A stretch of DNA of 64,000 nucleotides from Patescibacteria group bacterium (GCA_018061025.1 JAGOUY010000003.1:1-64000), one strand, 5' to 3'; shown: positions 6,458 through 15,973, counted from the stretch's first letter. The notes: generated by a model not told the origin, from the sequence alone. Program-made: numbers and translations.

Positions 6458-7702
6458 ATGTACGACAAACCAACCATCTCAGACTATTATCGGAAAGTCC
6501 TCGAAGATGTTCGGGGCAAGGTTCTGCGCGAATCTGAGTCGCAGATTATAGGGACGGACTCGTTGGAGCTCGCGCAGTTTTATCTACAAGACGTGTCGCT
6601 AACACCGATCGAATTCGATGATGAGAGAGAATCTTCTTGGGATCATCAGACCTACGTCAAGACAATCCCCGCGCATGAAAGAGAGTCATTCTACCAAAGT
6701 GAAGGTGACTTTGACTTTGCCTGTGAACGAGTCAGGGTAGAAATGCCTATAAAATACAATAAAGATATTCGCACTCTCGCGAGTTTAACGTCGTCTACAT
6801 TTTCCATGAGCTACTCGGACAAGGATCTTCAATGGAGCGAACAGTCTATTTCCTTCATTGTTGAAACTAAAGGTTATGGATTCTCCATGGATGAAAACCA
6901 GATTGCAAGTAAGGTTAACGAGGGTATAGGCAAAGTACAGCAAGCTGTTGGGTGGAAAAATGGAGACATAACTAAAGAAAATGCATCTTTGCTAACTCAG
7001 ACGAGATTATTAATTGATGGCAGAAAGAAAGAATTAGAGCAGAGCAAAGGTAAGATCGATTCGCTGATGCAAAAAATTAACATTCCGCTTAAGAAAAAGG
7101 TACCGGAAGCTATGCAGAGAATCTCTATCGATCACAAGCCTATCGTTAAACGAATCAAGCCAGCACCTCAGCTTCCAGAAGAGTACCAACTGGATGAGAA
7201 CAAGGTTAATGACATCGTTGAAGTGCTGGACAACCAATCAAAATCTTTCGAAAAAACACCCAACGCTGTTGCAAAGCTTGGTGAAGAGGATTTGAGAGAT
7301 CTTATTCTTGCGAACCTCAATAGTATTTTTGAGGGTAAGGCGACAGGGGAGACTTTCTCGAATCAAGGTAAAACGGATATATATCTAAACCTAGATAAGG
7401 GAAAGATATTGGTATTCGAATGCAAGATCTGGGGAGGAAAGAAGCTGCTTCTCGAAACGATAGACCAACTTCGTTCTTATCTGACGTGGCGTCACAACTA
7501 CGGGGTCGTGATTTTCTTTGTTAAGCTGAAAAACTTTACGAAAATTCTGGATGGGATCGATGTATCTATTAAAGAATCATCTTCTTGTAAGGGCAACGCA
7601 CGAAAGATTAATGAGACGCACTTTACTGCTGCCCATTCTCTTCAGGACGAAGATAAAGAAGTGAAGATTCATTATCTATTCTACAACCTATACACTGAAT
7701 AA
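6458..7702 (+). CDS. PD-(D/E)XK nuclease-domain protein, partner of the OLD-type gene
   Basis: The N-terminal half (about residues 1-180) has no family I recognise. A Lys-rich coiled segment follows (about 185-245). The C-terminal part has a restriction-endonuclease-like core: Glu in EEDLRD near 277, Asp in QGKTDIYL near 304, and VFECKIWGG near 321 (the ExK pair). A helix with Q (ETIDQLRSYLTWR) then leads to a final strand. This fits a DNA-cleaving PD-(D/E)XK domain. ATG 6458 is preceded by AAAAGGAT. It follows the OLD-type gene by 15 bases on the same strand, so the pair probably forms one nuclease system. It is cytoplasmic. Confidence 0.75.
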   Translation: MYDKPTISDYYRKVLEDVRGKVLRESESQIIGTDSLELAQFYLQDVSLTPIEFDDERESSWDHQTYVKTIPAHERESFYQSEGDFDFACERVRVEMPIKYNKDIRTLASLTSSTFSMSYSDKDLQWSEQSISFIVETKGYGFSMDENQIASKVNEGIGKVQQAVGWKNGDITKENASLLTQTRLLIDGRKKELEQSKGKIDSLMQKINIPLKKKVPEAMQRISIDHKPIVKRIKPAPQLPEEYQLDENKVNDIVEVLDNQSKSFEKTPNAVAKLGEEDLRDLILANLNSIFEGKATGETFSNQGKTDIYLNLDKGKILVFECKIWGGKKLLLETIDQLRSYLTWRHNYGVVIFFVKLKNFTKILDGIDVSIKESSSCKGNARKINETHFTAAHSLQDEDKEVKIHYLFYNLYTE

Positions 7703-7722
7703 TTCGAGTTCAACGCGAGTTT

Positions 7723-9087
7723 TTAGGCATCGTGTTCGATGTCACTTTCTAAGAGTGAAATCTTTTTGTTTGTATAGACTAAGCGGCTCTGAATGTTGCT
7801 CAAAAGTTCTCGTTTTTCCGGAATCGTCCCGTCTCGAAGAACGTACTTGGCATACCCACGGATATTTACCTCTACTTCTTCTGGCTTGAGCTCCATTGAT
7901 TGGCCAAGTGCGAACTTAACGAACTTTCCAAATCGAGTTATCTCAGCTTCAAATTTATAGCGGATTCCTAGTTCGTCGATATCAACTGTATCGAATATTT
8001 CTACGAGTTGTTCGATCAGCTCGTTCTCTCGGATATATGAATTCTTACAGTATCTGTCTTTGCCTCGATTGCAGCCATAATAGAAGTATCTTGCGGGTAC
8101 GCCTTCCTTTAGTTTCTTTATCTTTTCTTGAGCACCGATCCCGGAGCCGCATAGCCCACAAGTGAATAGTTTTACGAACGAGAATTCCTTTGACTTCACC
8201 TTCACCTGGTGGCGCTTCATTTGTTCTCGTACTTTGTCGAATATCTCCTGAGTGATTAGTGGCGCATGCTTTCCCTGATGCCACTTTCCACTCTTTCTTG
8301 GGTATTCGTATCTGCCTGTATAAAAAGGTGTATCAAGTAGGCGTTGAACTCCGCTATATGTCAGTGGCTTGTCGCCTCTGGTACGGAAATCAATAGTTCC
8401 TAGCCAGTTATAGATCTTTCGAATGCTTTCACCTTGAGCTGCTTTTTCAAATATCTGACGAATAATAGGGGATCGGTCTGGGTCTGTGATCACTTCACAT
8501 CTTTTATCGGTTCGGTTCTGGTTTAAATAGCCTAGAGGGGCAACTCCTGGCCACAGACCCATCTCAACGCGGTTACGCATTCCGCGTTGTACGTTGACGC
8601 TCCTATTGTCATTCTCAAGCTTCGCTTGGCTTCCCAATATCATGAGAAGAAACTTCTCGGCAGGGGAGTTGGTAAACTTCTGATCATGTGTACGGACTTC
8701 GATGAGCTTTTCTTGATCCATGAGGTCAACAAGAGCTCCAAGATCACCTGCGTTTCGGCTAAGACGATCCGTGGCCCAGGTAATGATCGCATTATACTTA
8801 CCGGCTCGTATATCGTTCATCATCTGATTGAAGACTGGTCGACAGCCACGTTCTTTTGCCGAATGACTCTCTTTAAGGACTTGAACGACTAGTAAGCCCT
8901 CTCTTTCGATCAACTGCTTCATTTCATTGAGTTGCGAATCGATTGATAACGCTTGTCGTTCTTCTGATTCGCTACTTTTTCTAGCATAGAGGCAATACTT
9001 GATCGTGGTAGGTTTATTAGCTTCCTGAGCGCGTTTTCGTGCATGAAGAGGGATTTTAGATAAGAGCGAAGAAGGTACGTGGGGCAT
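7723..9087 (-). CDS. large serine recombinase (integrase) 1
   Basis: 454 residues. The N-terminal resolvase catalytic domain starts near residue 30 with YCLYARKSSES and SIDSQ (nucleophilic Ser in ARKSS). It continues through ITWATDRLSRNAGDLGALVD. A Recombinase domain follows (GLWPGVAPLGY ... RIYN-like ... PFYTGRY), then a zinc ribbon with CGLCGSG and, further on, a Cys pair in GCNRGKDRYC. A basic coiled C-terminus ends the protein. Such enzymes integrate or excise mobile elements without tRNA-type homology. It is closely related to the enzyme at 20357-21703. It is transcribed leftward, against its neighbours on both sides. Confidence 0.93.
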   Translation of the reverse strand: MPHVPSSLLSKIPLHARKRAQEANKPTTIKYCLYARKSSESEERQALSIDSQLNEMKQLIEREGLLVVQVLKESHSAKERGCRPVFNQMMNDIRAGKYNAIITWATDRLSRNAGDLGALVDLMDQEKLIEVRTHDQKFTNSPAEKFLLMILGSQAKLENDNRSVNVQRGMRNRVEMGLWPGVAPLGYLNQNRTDKRCEVITDPDRSPIIRQIFEKAAQGESIRKIYNWLGTIDFRTRGDKPLTYSGVQRLLDTPFYTGRYEYPRKSGKWHQGKHAPLITQEIFDKVREQMKRHQVKVKSKEFSFVKLFTCGLCGSGIGAQEKIKKLKEGVPARYFYYGCNRGKDRYCKNSYIRENELIEQLVEIFDTVDIDELGIRYKFEAEITRFGKFVKFALGQSMELKPEEVEVNIRGYAKYVLRDGTIPEKRELLSNIQSRLVYTNKKISLLESDIEHDA

Positions 9088-9249
9088 AGAAATTTAGAAA
9101 GCAGATGGTTTTTACAGGGGTATTTTAAACTCTGCCGATGCGGGGATCTTCCTTTGGCATTTGCATGTTCAGGTTCAGCAGCTAGGGTATACTCTAGACA
9201 GCTTCTAACTCATCTTTACGGTACCTCCTTTTCGGGGGAGCTGGTTCGT
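9088..9249. promoter_or_regulatory. divergent promoter region
   Basis: This is a 160-base gap between the leftward recombinase and the rightward nuclease gene. A -10-like TATACT lies at 9188-9193, preceded by GG. The nearest -35 candidates (TTGCAT 9161-9166, TGTTCA 9167-9172) are not at ideal spacing. No further coding frame is convincing. Confidence 0.35.
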
Positions 9250-10764
9250 ATGGTTTATATCACGGCTTCAAAATTGTACGACTATATACAGTGCCCTCAC
9301 AAGGTTTGGCGGGATATATATGGTCCTGAGGATGAAAAAATACTTGAACCCAATCCGTTTGTTCAGCTTCTGTGGGAAAAGGGTTCAGCTTATGAAAAGA
9401 CCGTGGTTGAACGGTTAGGGAGCTTCTTAGATTTAAGCGAAGGGTCTCAGGAAGAAAGGATCAGGAAAACAGTTGCGGCAATGGAAAGAAAAGTGCCTTT
9501 GATTTATCAAGGTGTTCTACGAGATGCGGACCTGCTAGGCGTTCCCGATCTCCTCCGCCTTTTGCCAGATGGTTCATATACCCCTGTAGATATAAAATCG
9601 GGAATGGCGTTCGAAAAGAGTAGCGATGAAGAAGACACGGACGATGGAAAACCGAAAAAGCATTATGCCGTTCAGCTCGCGCTATATATTGAAGTGTTAC
9701 AAAAATTAGGATTCAAAACAGACCATTCTGGATTTGTTTTTGATATTCATGGAAACGAGGTTGAGTATCGTATGGATCAGCCGATGGGAATAAGAAACAA
9801 AACCACTTTTTGGGAATTTTATCTGAACACGAAAGAGGCTGTCCGAGTTCTATTAAAAAATGAATTACAGAATAACCCAGCACTGGCTGGATGCTGTAAG
9901 TTATGCCCGTGGTATAAGAGTTGTAAAAAGTGGTGCGTAGATAGCGATGATTTAACCACGATTTTTTACGTCGGAAGAAAAAATCGAGACATGGTGAACG
10001 AAGACTTGGGATTATATAAAGCTTCAGAGTTATCCTCTTTAAATATCCAGGAAGCGCTTTCGACCAAATCAAAAGACAAAAATTTCTTAAAAGGAATCGG
10101 AGAGTCTACTTTGGAGAAGATGGTAAAAAGGGCAAATATTTTGAATGTCACAAAGCAGCCAGTAGTCAATGAAAAAATAGCGTTCCCAAACGTATCATAT
10201 GAGCTGTTCTTCGACATCGAGGACGATCCGACCCAAGAATTCGTCTATATGCATGGAGTATACGAAAGACATGATGGGCAAGAACGGTACATCCACTTTA
10301 CTGCTAAAGAGAATACAGCGATGGCTGAAAAAATGGCGTGGAAAGAATTTTGGGATTATATCGAACGTCTGCCTGCAAATGACTATGCCGTTTACTACTA
10401 TTCGCATCATGAGAAGACAACGTATAGAAAACTTCAAAAGGAGTATCCTGATGTCATCTCTGTTGATTCGTTAGAAGCATTTTTTGAAAACCCAAACGTA
10501 ATAGACTTGTATAAGGTTGTTCTTTCAAAAACTGACTGGCCAGTCTATAGCTACTCATTGAAAGAGTTGGCCGTATATCTTGGTTTTAAGTGGAGAGATG
10601 AGACTCCATCGGGAGCACTCTCGATTCAGTGGTTTAACGAATATCTGAAAACGAATGATGATAAGCAGCTTGAGAGAATCCTTCTCTATAACGAGGATGA
10701 TTGTAAAGCGACGATGGTGCTAAAAGACGGTATCGAAAGAATATCGAGGTCATCTTTAGTATGA
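9250..10764 (+). CDS. TM0106-type nuclease: Cas4/RecB-like domain + RNase H-like exonuclease domain
   Basis: I chose ATG 9250 (GGGGGAG upstream, protein begins MVYITASKLYDYIQCP) over a longer frame that would overlap the recombinase gene. Residues 1-230 form a RecB/Cas4-like PD-(D/E)XK domain: Cys near 15, LLGVPDLL...PVDIKSG near 95-116, and a Cys cluster CCKLCPWYKSCKKWC near 215-229 that would bind an Fe-S cluster. Near residue 320 a DEDD exonuclease-like domain begins (LFFDIEDDP), with NVIDLYKV and YNEDDCKATMVL supplying later acidic residues. This is the complete layout of TM0106-family predicted RecB nucleases. It overlaps the next gene by four bases (ATGA), so they are translationally coupled. 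Confidence 0.88.
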   Translation: MVYITASKLYDYIQCPHKVWRDIYGPEDEKILEPNPFVQLLWEKGSAYEKTVVERLGSFLDLSEGSQEERIRKTVAAMERKVPLIYQGVLRDADLLGVPDLLRLLPDGSYTPVDIKSGMAFEKSSDEEDTDDGKPKKHYAVQLALYIEVLQKLGFKTDHSGFVFDIHGNEVEYRMDQPMGIRNKTTFWEFYLNTKEAVRVLLKNELQNNPALAGCCKLCPWYKSCKKWCVDSDDLTTIFYVGRKNRDMVNEDLGLYKASELSSLNIQEALSTKSKDKNFLKGIGESTLEKMVKRANILNVTKQPVVNEKIAFPNVSYELFFDIEDDPTQEFVYMHGVYERHDGQERYIHFTAKENTAMAEKMAWKEFWDYIERLPANDYAVYYYSHHEKTTYRKLQKEYPDVISVDSLEAFFENPNVIDLYKVVLSKTDWPVYSYSLKELAVYLGFKWRDETPSGALSIQWFNEYLKTNDDKQLERILLYNEDDCKATMVLKDGIERISRSSLV

Positions 10765-13700
10765 ACGAAGAAATCCCTGTATTTCGAACAAAGACCCTTA
10801 AACGAGCTCAAAGCTCTAGCGAGTACGAGCTTTATCGCGCTGCGCTTGAGTGGGGGCTGATTGACCCAATCGTGATTCAATCACGACAAGACTTGAAGTC
10901 AGAATCTCGTTGGAGGGATAAGATAGAGCCATATCATCATCAAGTGATGAACTTGATTACATTTTGCCGACGTCTTCCGGTTACTCTCTTGGCTGATGAT
11001 GTAGGTTTGGGAAAGACGATCAGCGCTGGGTTGATTGCGAGCGAGCTTATTTCACGTGGCAGAGTTTCAAAAATCCTGATCGTTTGCCCTAAACTGTTAA
11101 TGCCGCAGTGGAAGGAAGAACTTGAATCAAAGTTTGGTATCCCATCGATTACTGTTACAGGAAGAAAGCTTATCGAGGCAGAGCCGCCGGAGGATGTGGG
11201 CGCAGTTATTACGACTTACAACTCGGCGAGGATCTATATGGAGGCGTTAGCGGGAGCTGGTTTTGAAATGTTGGTACTTGATGAAGCACACAAGCTAAGA
11301 AACCTCTACGGCGTGGACCGTCCGCCCAAGGTGGCAGAGCGTTTTAAGGAGGTTTTGAAGGAGAGGGTTTTTAAGTACGTTCTCATGTTAACTGCGACTC
11401 CTATACAAAATAGGCTGTGGGATATTTACTCGTTAATCGATTTACTGACGGTTGCACGAGGGCATGAAAACCCATTTGGTAAGCAAGGCATCTTTGCGAG
11501 AAAATTCATCGCAGACGATCAAAGTCAGGCGCGTCACCTAAAGCCAGAGGCAAAGGACGAATTTCGATCGATCGTTTACGGATATATGTCTCGAGTTCGC
11601 AGAGGGGATGCGAACCTACATTTTCCAGAGCGCGTCGTACGTCTTCATAGGGTTGACCCAACGCCTGAAGAGCTAGAGCTTCTACAAATTATTAAAGAAC
11701 CGATCAAGAAGCTTCAATACTTGGCGCAAATCGTCATCCTGCAAGCATTCATTAGCAGCCCCCAAGCGCTTCAGTATGTTTTGGCTGGAATGGCGAAGAA
11801 TCAGACCGCTCCCGAATCCTTAGCTATCGAGGTGAAAGAAGTTGTTTCAAGAATGAAGACCTCTGCTAAATTGAATGGATTAAGTGCACTGATAGACAAG
11901 CTCAGAGCGGAGCAACCAGAACAATGGAGAGTGGTTGTATTTACACGATGGAGGCAGACTCAAACGACGATCCAAATTTTTCTTGAGGAGCAGGGCATTA
12001 CTTACGGACTTATCAACGGTGATTCAGGAGCTGAGAATCAAAAGACAATCGAAAGATTTCGAACAGATAAGCCTGAAATCCATGTCATTATTTCCACTGA
12101 AGCTGGTTCAGAAGGTGTAAACCTTCAAGTGGCAAACGTCATAGTCAACTACGATCTTCCGTGGAATCCAATGATCGTTGAGCAGCGTATCGGGCGTGTT
12201 CAGCGTCTTAGGTCCGCATATGCCAGCGTTTCCATTTTTAACCTTGTTCTCAAAGGAACATTCGAAGAATATATCGTTGGACGTTTGATGGAGAAATTGC
12301 AGATGGCATCTCACGCGATCGGGGATATTGAGTCATTATTAGAAGCTTCCGGTCTCAATGAGAATGAAACGGGTTCAAATGGCTTTGAAGAAAAAATCTT
12401 AGAACTTGTCCTAGCCTCATTAAATGGCGCTAATGTTGAAGAATCAACACGCAAAGCGGAAAAAAGTATCGATGACGCTAAGATCGAATTAGAACGTGAG
12501 GAAAAGAACATCAACACGATGTTAGGTGGTATGGATGGGTCGGGAGAGGTGGGTCCTCGATTGCCTACATTGCCAGAACATCCAAGATCAATGGATGCGT
12601 CTAGCTTTACTCTGGCGGCCTTTCAATCGCTGGGGATCGAGACAGTTGAGCAGCGAAATGATTTATATCTTGCAAAGATAGATGGGAGAAATGAGCTTAT
12701 TCAGCTCGGAGAGAAAACGGCTGAAAGCACAAACGCCGTCTATTACGGAGCAGGGACGCAGCCGTTTGAGCGTCTAGTGAACCGGCTTACATCTACAGGG
12801 CTTCATGTCGTGAAAGACGTAGACGATAACATCGAGAATAGAACCGAAAAGATATTACGCAATTGGGCAAGCGGTTTTGGTGGAGAATTCCATTTACAAC
12901 AAACAGGTAAAATATGGGCACGTTTTGAAGGGAGGGCTCTATTAAAAATTCGAGCAACGGTTGCCTTGGATAGCTATGAGCGTCTCATTGAGGTTGTTTG
13001 TTCGCCGGACGAGTATAAAGTTCCAACCAAAAGTATAATCCCATCGAGGAACGAGTTTATCGAAGATCCAAGAGTCATTGGTTTGATTCAAGAATCGCTG
13101 GTTGGAAGCGCTCAGTCGGACACTGGTATTGCTGAATTTTGCCGATTCTATACGGAGCGTCGATCACAAGAAGTCGCGTTGGCGGCTGGCGATCCAAGAA
13201 AGACTAAAAAACTTGAAGACGACTTTACGCCGAGACTGGACATTTCCTTGGTGGGTCTCGATGGTTTGGTATCAAGGGAATTACAGATAGAAGTTACTTA
13301 TAATGTTGATTCGGGACATGAGTATAGGAGCACGATCAATGTTATTCCCTCAACTGATGAAATCAAGCATCAGCCGGTAATGGATATATGTAGTAAAACA
13401 CAAAAAAGCGTCCCCGTTGATTGTCTTGCTAAATGCGAAATCAGTGGCAAACAAGTGCTTAAGCATCTGTTAGTAAGGTCAGAAATAAGTGGTCGACAAG
13501 CGCTTCCAGAGTACGGTGTAGCATGTTCGCTTACGGGGAAGCAGATTTTTATGGATGAGTCTGAGAAATCCGCGGTGACGGGTAAGGCGGTCACAAGATC
13601 GTTGTTAAAAGCATCTGCGCTCAGTGGCAAGCTCGCAGAGCCACAGTTCATCCGCGAATGTGAGTTTAGTCTCACGGATGTTCTCGAAAATGAGACCGCT

Positions 13701-14450
13701 ATCAGCCAAGTATCTGGCAAGATTTATAGGATTGATGAGCAGGCTCGATCCGCGGTGTCAGGTAAGACCGGCCATAAACAAGAGTTTATTCATTGCTCCG
13801 TTACCGACCAGCCACTTCTTTTACAGGAGGCAGAAAAATGCGAAGTTACAAACAAGATTGTATTGCCGGGAATTTTGGAGGTATGCGAAGTAAGCGGTAA
13901 GAAGGTTTTGCCTACGGAGTTAGAAAAGTCTGCAATCAGTGGGAAGATGGCTTTGAAAAAATATGTCGTATCTAGCAGTCTTTCGGACGCGCGGTTACTA
14001 GAGCAGGAGGCGATTAGATCAGTAGCTGGAAAGTTCTGCGCACCGCTTGAAGCCAAAATCTGTCTTTGGAGTGGGCGTAGATGTCATCCTGATGACATTA
14101 GAACCTGCCAGCTTACTGGAATACATACTCATTTTGAATATGTAACAACAGGAGGTGTTTCTCGTCTTGAGCCGCTCGTCAATCTCCTTAACGGAATTAC
14201 AAGACGGTCAGACCAGTCAGATCTTTGGTTGAAGGTAACTGAGAAGTATTCAAAAACAAATAAAGGCGAAGTAAAGGTTGAAAGCGCCGAATCCTCACCC
14301 GACGGGAAACATCTGGCGGTATGTTTGGAGGTCAGTACTCTACTTGGACTAAAAAAACGACATGCCGGATTGCTGTACTCTGTCGAGGCGAGCGAGATCG
14401 TGGGTAAAATCGCCACTGGGAAACGAAGTCCTGAGGGCTGGAGGGAATAG
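10761..14450 (+). CDS. SNF2-family helicase with C-terminal tandem 15-residue repeats
   Basis: 1229 residues. Residues about 50-500 are a complete SNF2/Swi2 ATPase: LADDVGLGKT (Walker A, ~76), LVLDEAHK (DEAH, ~172), LTATPIQN (~210), STEAGSEGVNLQ (~446) and QRIGRVQR (~475). A coiled stretch, then about 300 residues of unknown structure, lead to residues about 877-1125. There some sixteen consecutive units of 15 residues follow the form x(I/V/L)(S/T)GKxxLxxxxxx(C/S). A 100-residue tail closes the protein. Such helicases move along duplex DNA or remodel protein-DNA complexes, and several defence systems use one. The start codon overlaps the stop of the TM0106-type nuclease. The repeat block probably forms a binding or oligomerisation surface. 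Confidence 0.88.
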   Translation: MNEEIPVFRTKTLKRAQSSSEYELYRAALEWGLIDPIVIQSRQDLKSESRWRDKIEPYHHQVMNLITFCRRLPVTLLADDVGLGKTISAGLIASELISRGRVSKILIVCPKLLMPQWKEELESKFGIPSITVTGRKLIEAEPPEDVGAVITTYNSARIYMEALAGAGFEMLVLDEAHKLRNLYGVDRPPKVAERFKEVLKERVFKYVLMLTATPIQNRLWDIYSLIDLLTVARGHENPFGKQGIFARKFIADDQSQARHLKPEAKDEFRSIVYGYMSRVRRGDANLHFPERVVRLHRVDPTPEELELLQIIKEPIKKLQYLAQIVILQAFISSPQALQYVLAGMAKNQTAPESLAIEVKEVVSRMKTSAKLNGLSALIDKLRAEQPEQWRVVVFTRWRQTQTTIQIFLEEQGITYGLINGDSGAENQKTIERFRTDKPEIHVIISTEAGSEGVNLQVANVIVNYDLPWNPMIVEQRIGRVQRLRSAYASVSIFNLVLKGTFEEYIVGRLMEKLQMASHAIGDIESLLEASGLNENETGSNGFEEKILELVLASLNGANVEESTRKAEKSIDDAKIELEREEKNINTMLGGMDGSGEVGPRLPTLPEHPRSMDASSFTLAAFQSLGIETVEQRNDLYLAKIDGRNELIQLGEKTAESTNAVYYGAGTQPFERLVNRLTSTGLHVVKDVDDNIENRTEKILRNWASGFGGEFHLQQTGKIWARFEGRALLKIRATVALDSYERLIEVVCSPDEYKVPTKSIIPSRNEFIEDPRVIGLIQESLVGSAQSDTGIAEFCRFYTERRSQEVALAAGDPRKTKKLEDDFTPRLDISLVGLDGLVSRELQIEVTYNVDSGHEYRSTINVIPSTDEIKHQPVMDICSKTQKSVPVDCLAKCEISGKQVLKHLLVRSEISGRQALPEYGVACSLTGKQIFMDESEKSAVTGKAVTRSLLKASALSGKLAEPQFIRECEFSLTDVLENETAISQVSGKIYRIDEQARSAVSGKTGHKQEFIHCSVTDQPLLLQEAEKCEVTNKIVLPGILEVCEVSGKKVLPTELEKSAISGKMALKKYVVSSSLSDARLLEQEAIRSVAGKFCAPLEAKICLWSGRRCHPDDIRTCQLTGIHTHFEYVTTGGVSRLEPLVNLLNGITRRSDQSDLWLKVTEKYSKTNKGEVKVESAESSPDGKHLAVCLEVSTLLGLKKRHAGLLYSVEASEIVGKIATGKRSPEGWRE

Positions 14451-14452
14451 AG

Positions 14453-15127
14453 CTACGAGATGGATATTTCCTCTGGATTATAGGAGCAACGACAGAACCC
14501 ATATTTGCTATTTTCTGTCATATGATAGGTGCAATTCTGGCATGGCAGTACTGGATTTCTTGTCGCTTCTTCAATCGTATAGACTTTATCGGCTTGTTCC
14601 TTGCATGCTACGCAAGATTGATCGCCAGCGCTTACGATTTTTACAGTCTTAACCACCCTCATGGCTTTAAGCTGTTTTAATTTCATCTCGCTATCTATCG
14701 CTAGCATTTTAGAAGGATCGCGACCTTCTTCGTCCAAGAAAAGGGCCATTGTATAATAGGGCATATCCCCTCGTTTTGAGAATTCATTAAACAACGACCA
14801 TATAATATCTCGAAACGGAGGCTCAAAACCGAACTGTGCGCGAAGAGCATCCTTGGTCTTTTGGATATCTTCATCTGTCGCGCCCATATCTTTCACTGTG
14901 CGAATCCAGCGACTATGGGATGCCTCTACCTTCCATAGCTCGTCAATTTTCTGCGCCTCTGCTTCCGTGACTAGAATGCGCTGTTCGTCATGGGGATTAG
15001 TTCTAACGTAAATATATTGGCTGCATTTTTTGCATTTTGTCTTTCTTGACGGAGCTTGTTCAAGCTCGCTTGAACAATGAGGGCACAGGATTTTTGCAAC
15101 CACTTTTCTCTTTAAGAAGTTGAACAT
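14453..15127 (-). CDS. zinc-ribbon protein, unknown function
   Basis: The 224-residue protein starts with a basic N-terminus and a classical zinc ribbon (CPHC ... CKKC, residues about 15-35). A helical middle follows, with acidic/charged helices around residues 55-150. The C-terminus contains SCVACKEQADKVYTIEEA and LPCQNCTYHMT, ending in FCRCSY. The C-terminal pattern CxAC...LPCxNC recalls the small Cys-rich motif found in some phage head-morphogenesis proteins, but I would not assign it. It is cytoplasmic. It is convergent with the SNF2 gene (2-base gap) and divergent from the gene at 15170. Confidence 0.7.
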   Translation of the reverse strand: MFNFLKRKVVAKILCPHCSSELEQAPSRKTKCKKCSQYIYVRTNPHDEQRILVTEAEAQKIDELWKVEASHSRWIRTVKDMGATDEDIQKTKDALRAQFGFEPPFRDIIWSLFNEFSKRGDMPYYTMALFLDEEGRDPSKMLAIDSEMKLKQLKAMRVVKTVKIVSAGDQSCVACKEQADKVYTIEEATRNPVLPCQNCTYHMTENSKYGFCRCSYNPEEISIS

Positions 15128-15169
15128 ACCTTCATTCTATAACTACAAGGGTAAATTGAACATCTATAG

Positions 15170-15973
15170 TTGGAGTGGAAGGAAATAGGGGATCGACAGA
15201 GTTTTGCGATTTCGCTTAATATGTTGCATATGCATAAGAATTCGTATGAAGAAATCCTCCTAATGAAGGACAAGATGGATAAGTTAGCTGCACAAGTTGC
15301 GGAACAGATGGCTCCAGCCATCAAGGCTGCGAGATCAATGGCTACTTCTTCCGGTCTTCAGGCTGCTATGCGTATTGCCGCAGAAAAAGCGGAAATCTTT
15401 TCACGCATACAAAAAGATCACGCTGAACATTGGTCACATGTGCTTCAGTTGATTGACCCTGAACCGGCATTTGTTGCCAATTTACACAATGAAGTTTCTA
15501 TAATGGAGTCTGCTGCCGCAAATGGACCAGAGAATGTATCTAAAGCACGTCTAGAAAAAGAGGTAAAAGAAAACAAAACTATTATTGATAACGCCGCAAG
15601 TGAGGCGAGTAATGCGCTGGAGGAAAGCGTAACAAGACTTCAAGAAGAGGGATTACCTGTCATAAATTTGACCCTTACCGCTAACGGCTATCTAAAGAAC
15701 GAGGATGTCCCGGGTGCTCAGAGAAAGCTTTCATATCAAATGAGGGTTTTGGTTAGCGCTTTAAAGCAGAGTTATGTCATGACTCCGGTACTAACCCAGA
15801 AAAGTATGTATAAAAACGACGAATCTACGCGTAGGGCGCTGCACAAGCTCAATAGATTTGGATTTTCCGCCCTCAAGTTACCTGTTGCCATCGCGCTTGG
15901 TGAAGGTGGGGATGGGTATCGTTTAACACGTTGTGTGCGTATTAAAAAACAGTGGTCAGAACCAGTTGGTTAG
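15170..15973 (+). CDS. hypothetical alpha-helical protein
   Basis: 267 residues with no family I recognise. The middle is Ala/Glu/Lys-rich and helical (MAPAIKAARSMATSS, KARLEKEVKENKTII). The C-terminal third (AQRKLSYQMRVLVSALK, LHKLNRFGFSALKLPVAIALG) has mixed strands and helices. There is no signal peptide or membrane segment. The longest frame begins with TTG 15170. ATG 15221 or 15230 are alternative starts, and I cannot decide from ribosome binding sites. It diverges from the zinc-ribbon gene by 42 bases, so the two may share a control region. A terminator-like hairpin follows at 16001. Confidence 0.6.
   Translation: MEWKEIGDRQSFAISLNMLHMHKNSYEEILLMKDKMDKLAAQVAEQMAPAIKAARSMATSSGLQAAMRIAAEKAEIFSRIQKDHAEHWSHVLQLIDPEPAFVANLHNEVSIMESAAANGPENVSKARLEKEVKENKTIIDNAASEASNALEESVTRLQEEGLPVINLTLTANGYLKNEDVPGAQRKLSYQMRVLVSALKQSYVMTPVLTQKSMYKNDESTRRALHKLNRFGFSALKLPVAIALGEGGDGYRLTRCVRIKKQWSEPVG

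Noticed and set aside
9250..10764. Cas4 and an adjacent CRISPR locus
   Set aside because: The Fe-S nuclease domain resembles Cas4, but the C-terminal exonuclease domain is that of the TM0106 family. No repeat-spacer array or other cas gene was seen.
13390..14135. zinc-ribbon array in the SNF2 protein
   Set aside because: The repeated Cys positions are often Ser, and no CxxC pairs recur, so a regular zinc-binding array is not supported.
9250..14450. DISARM system
   Set aside because: A SNF2 helicase is present, but drmA, drmB, drmC and a DISARM methyltransferase are not. The nearest methyltransferase belongs to the packaging genes.
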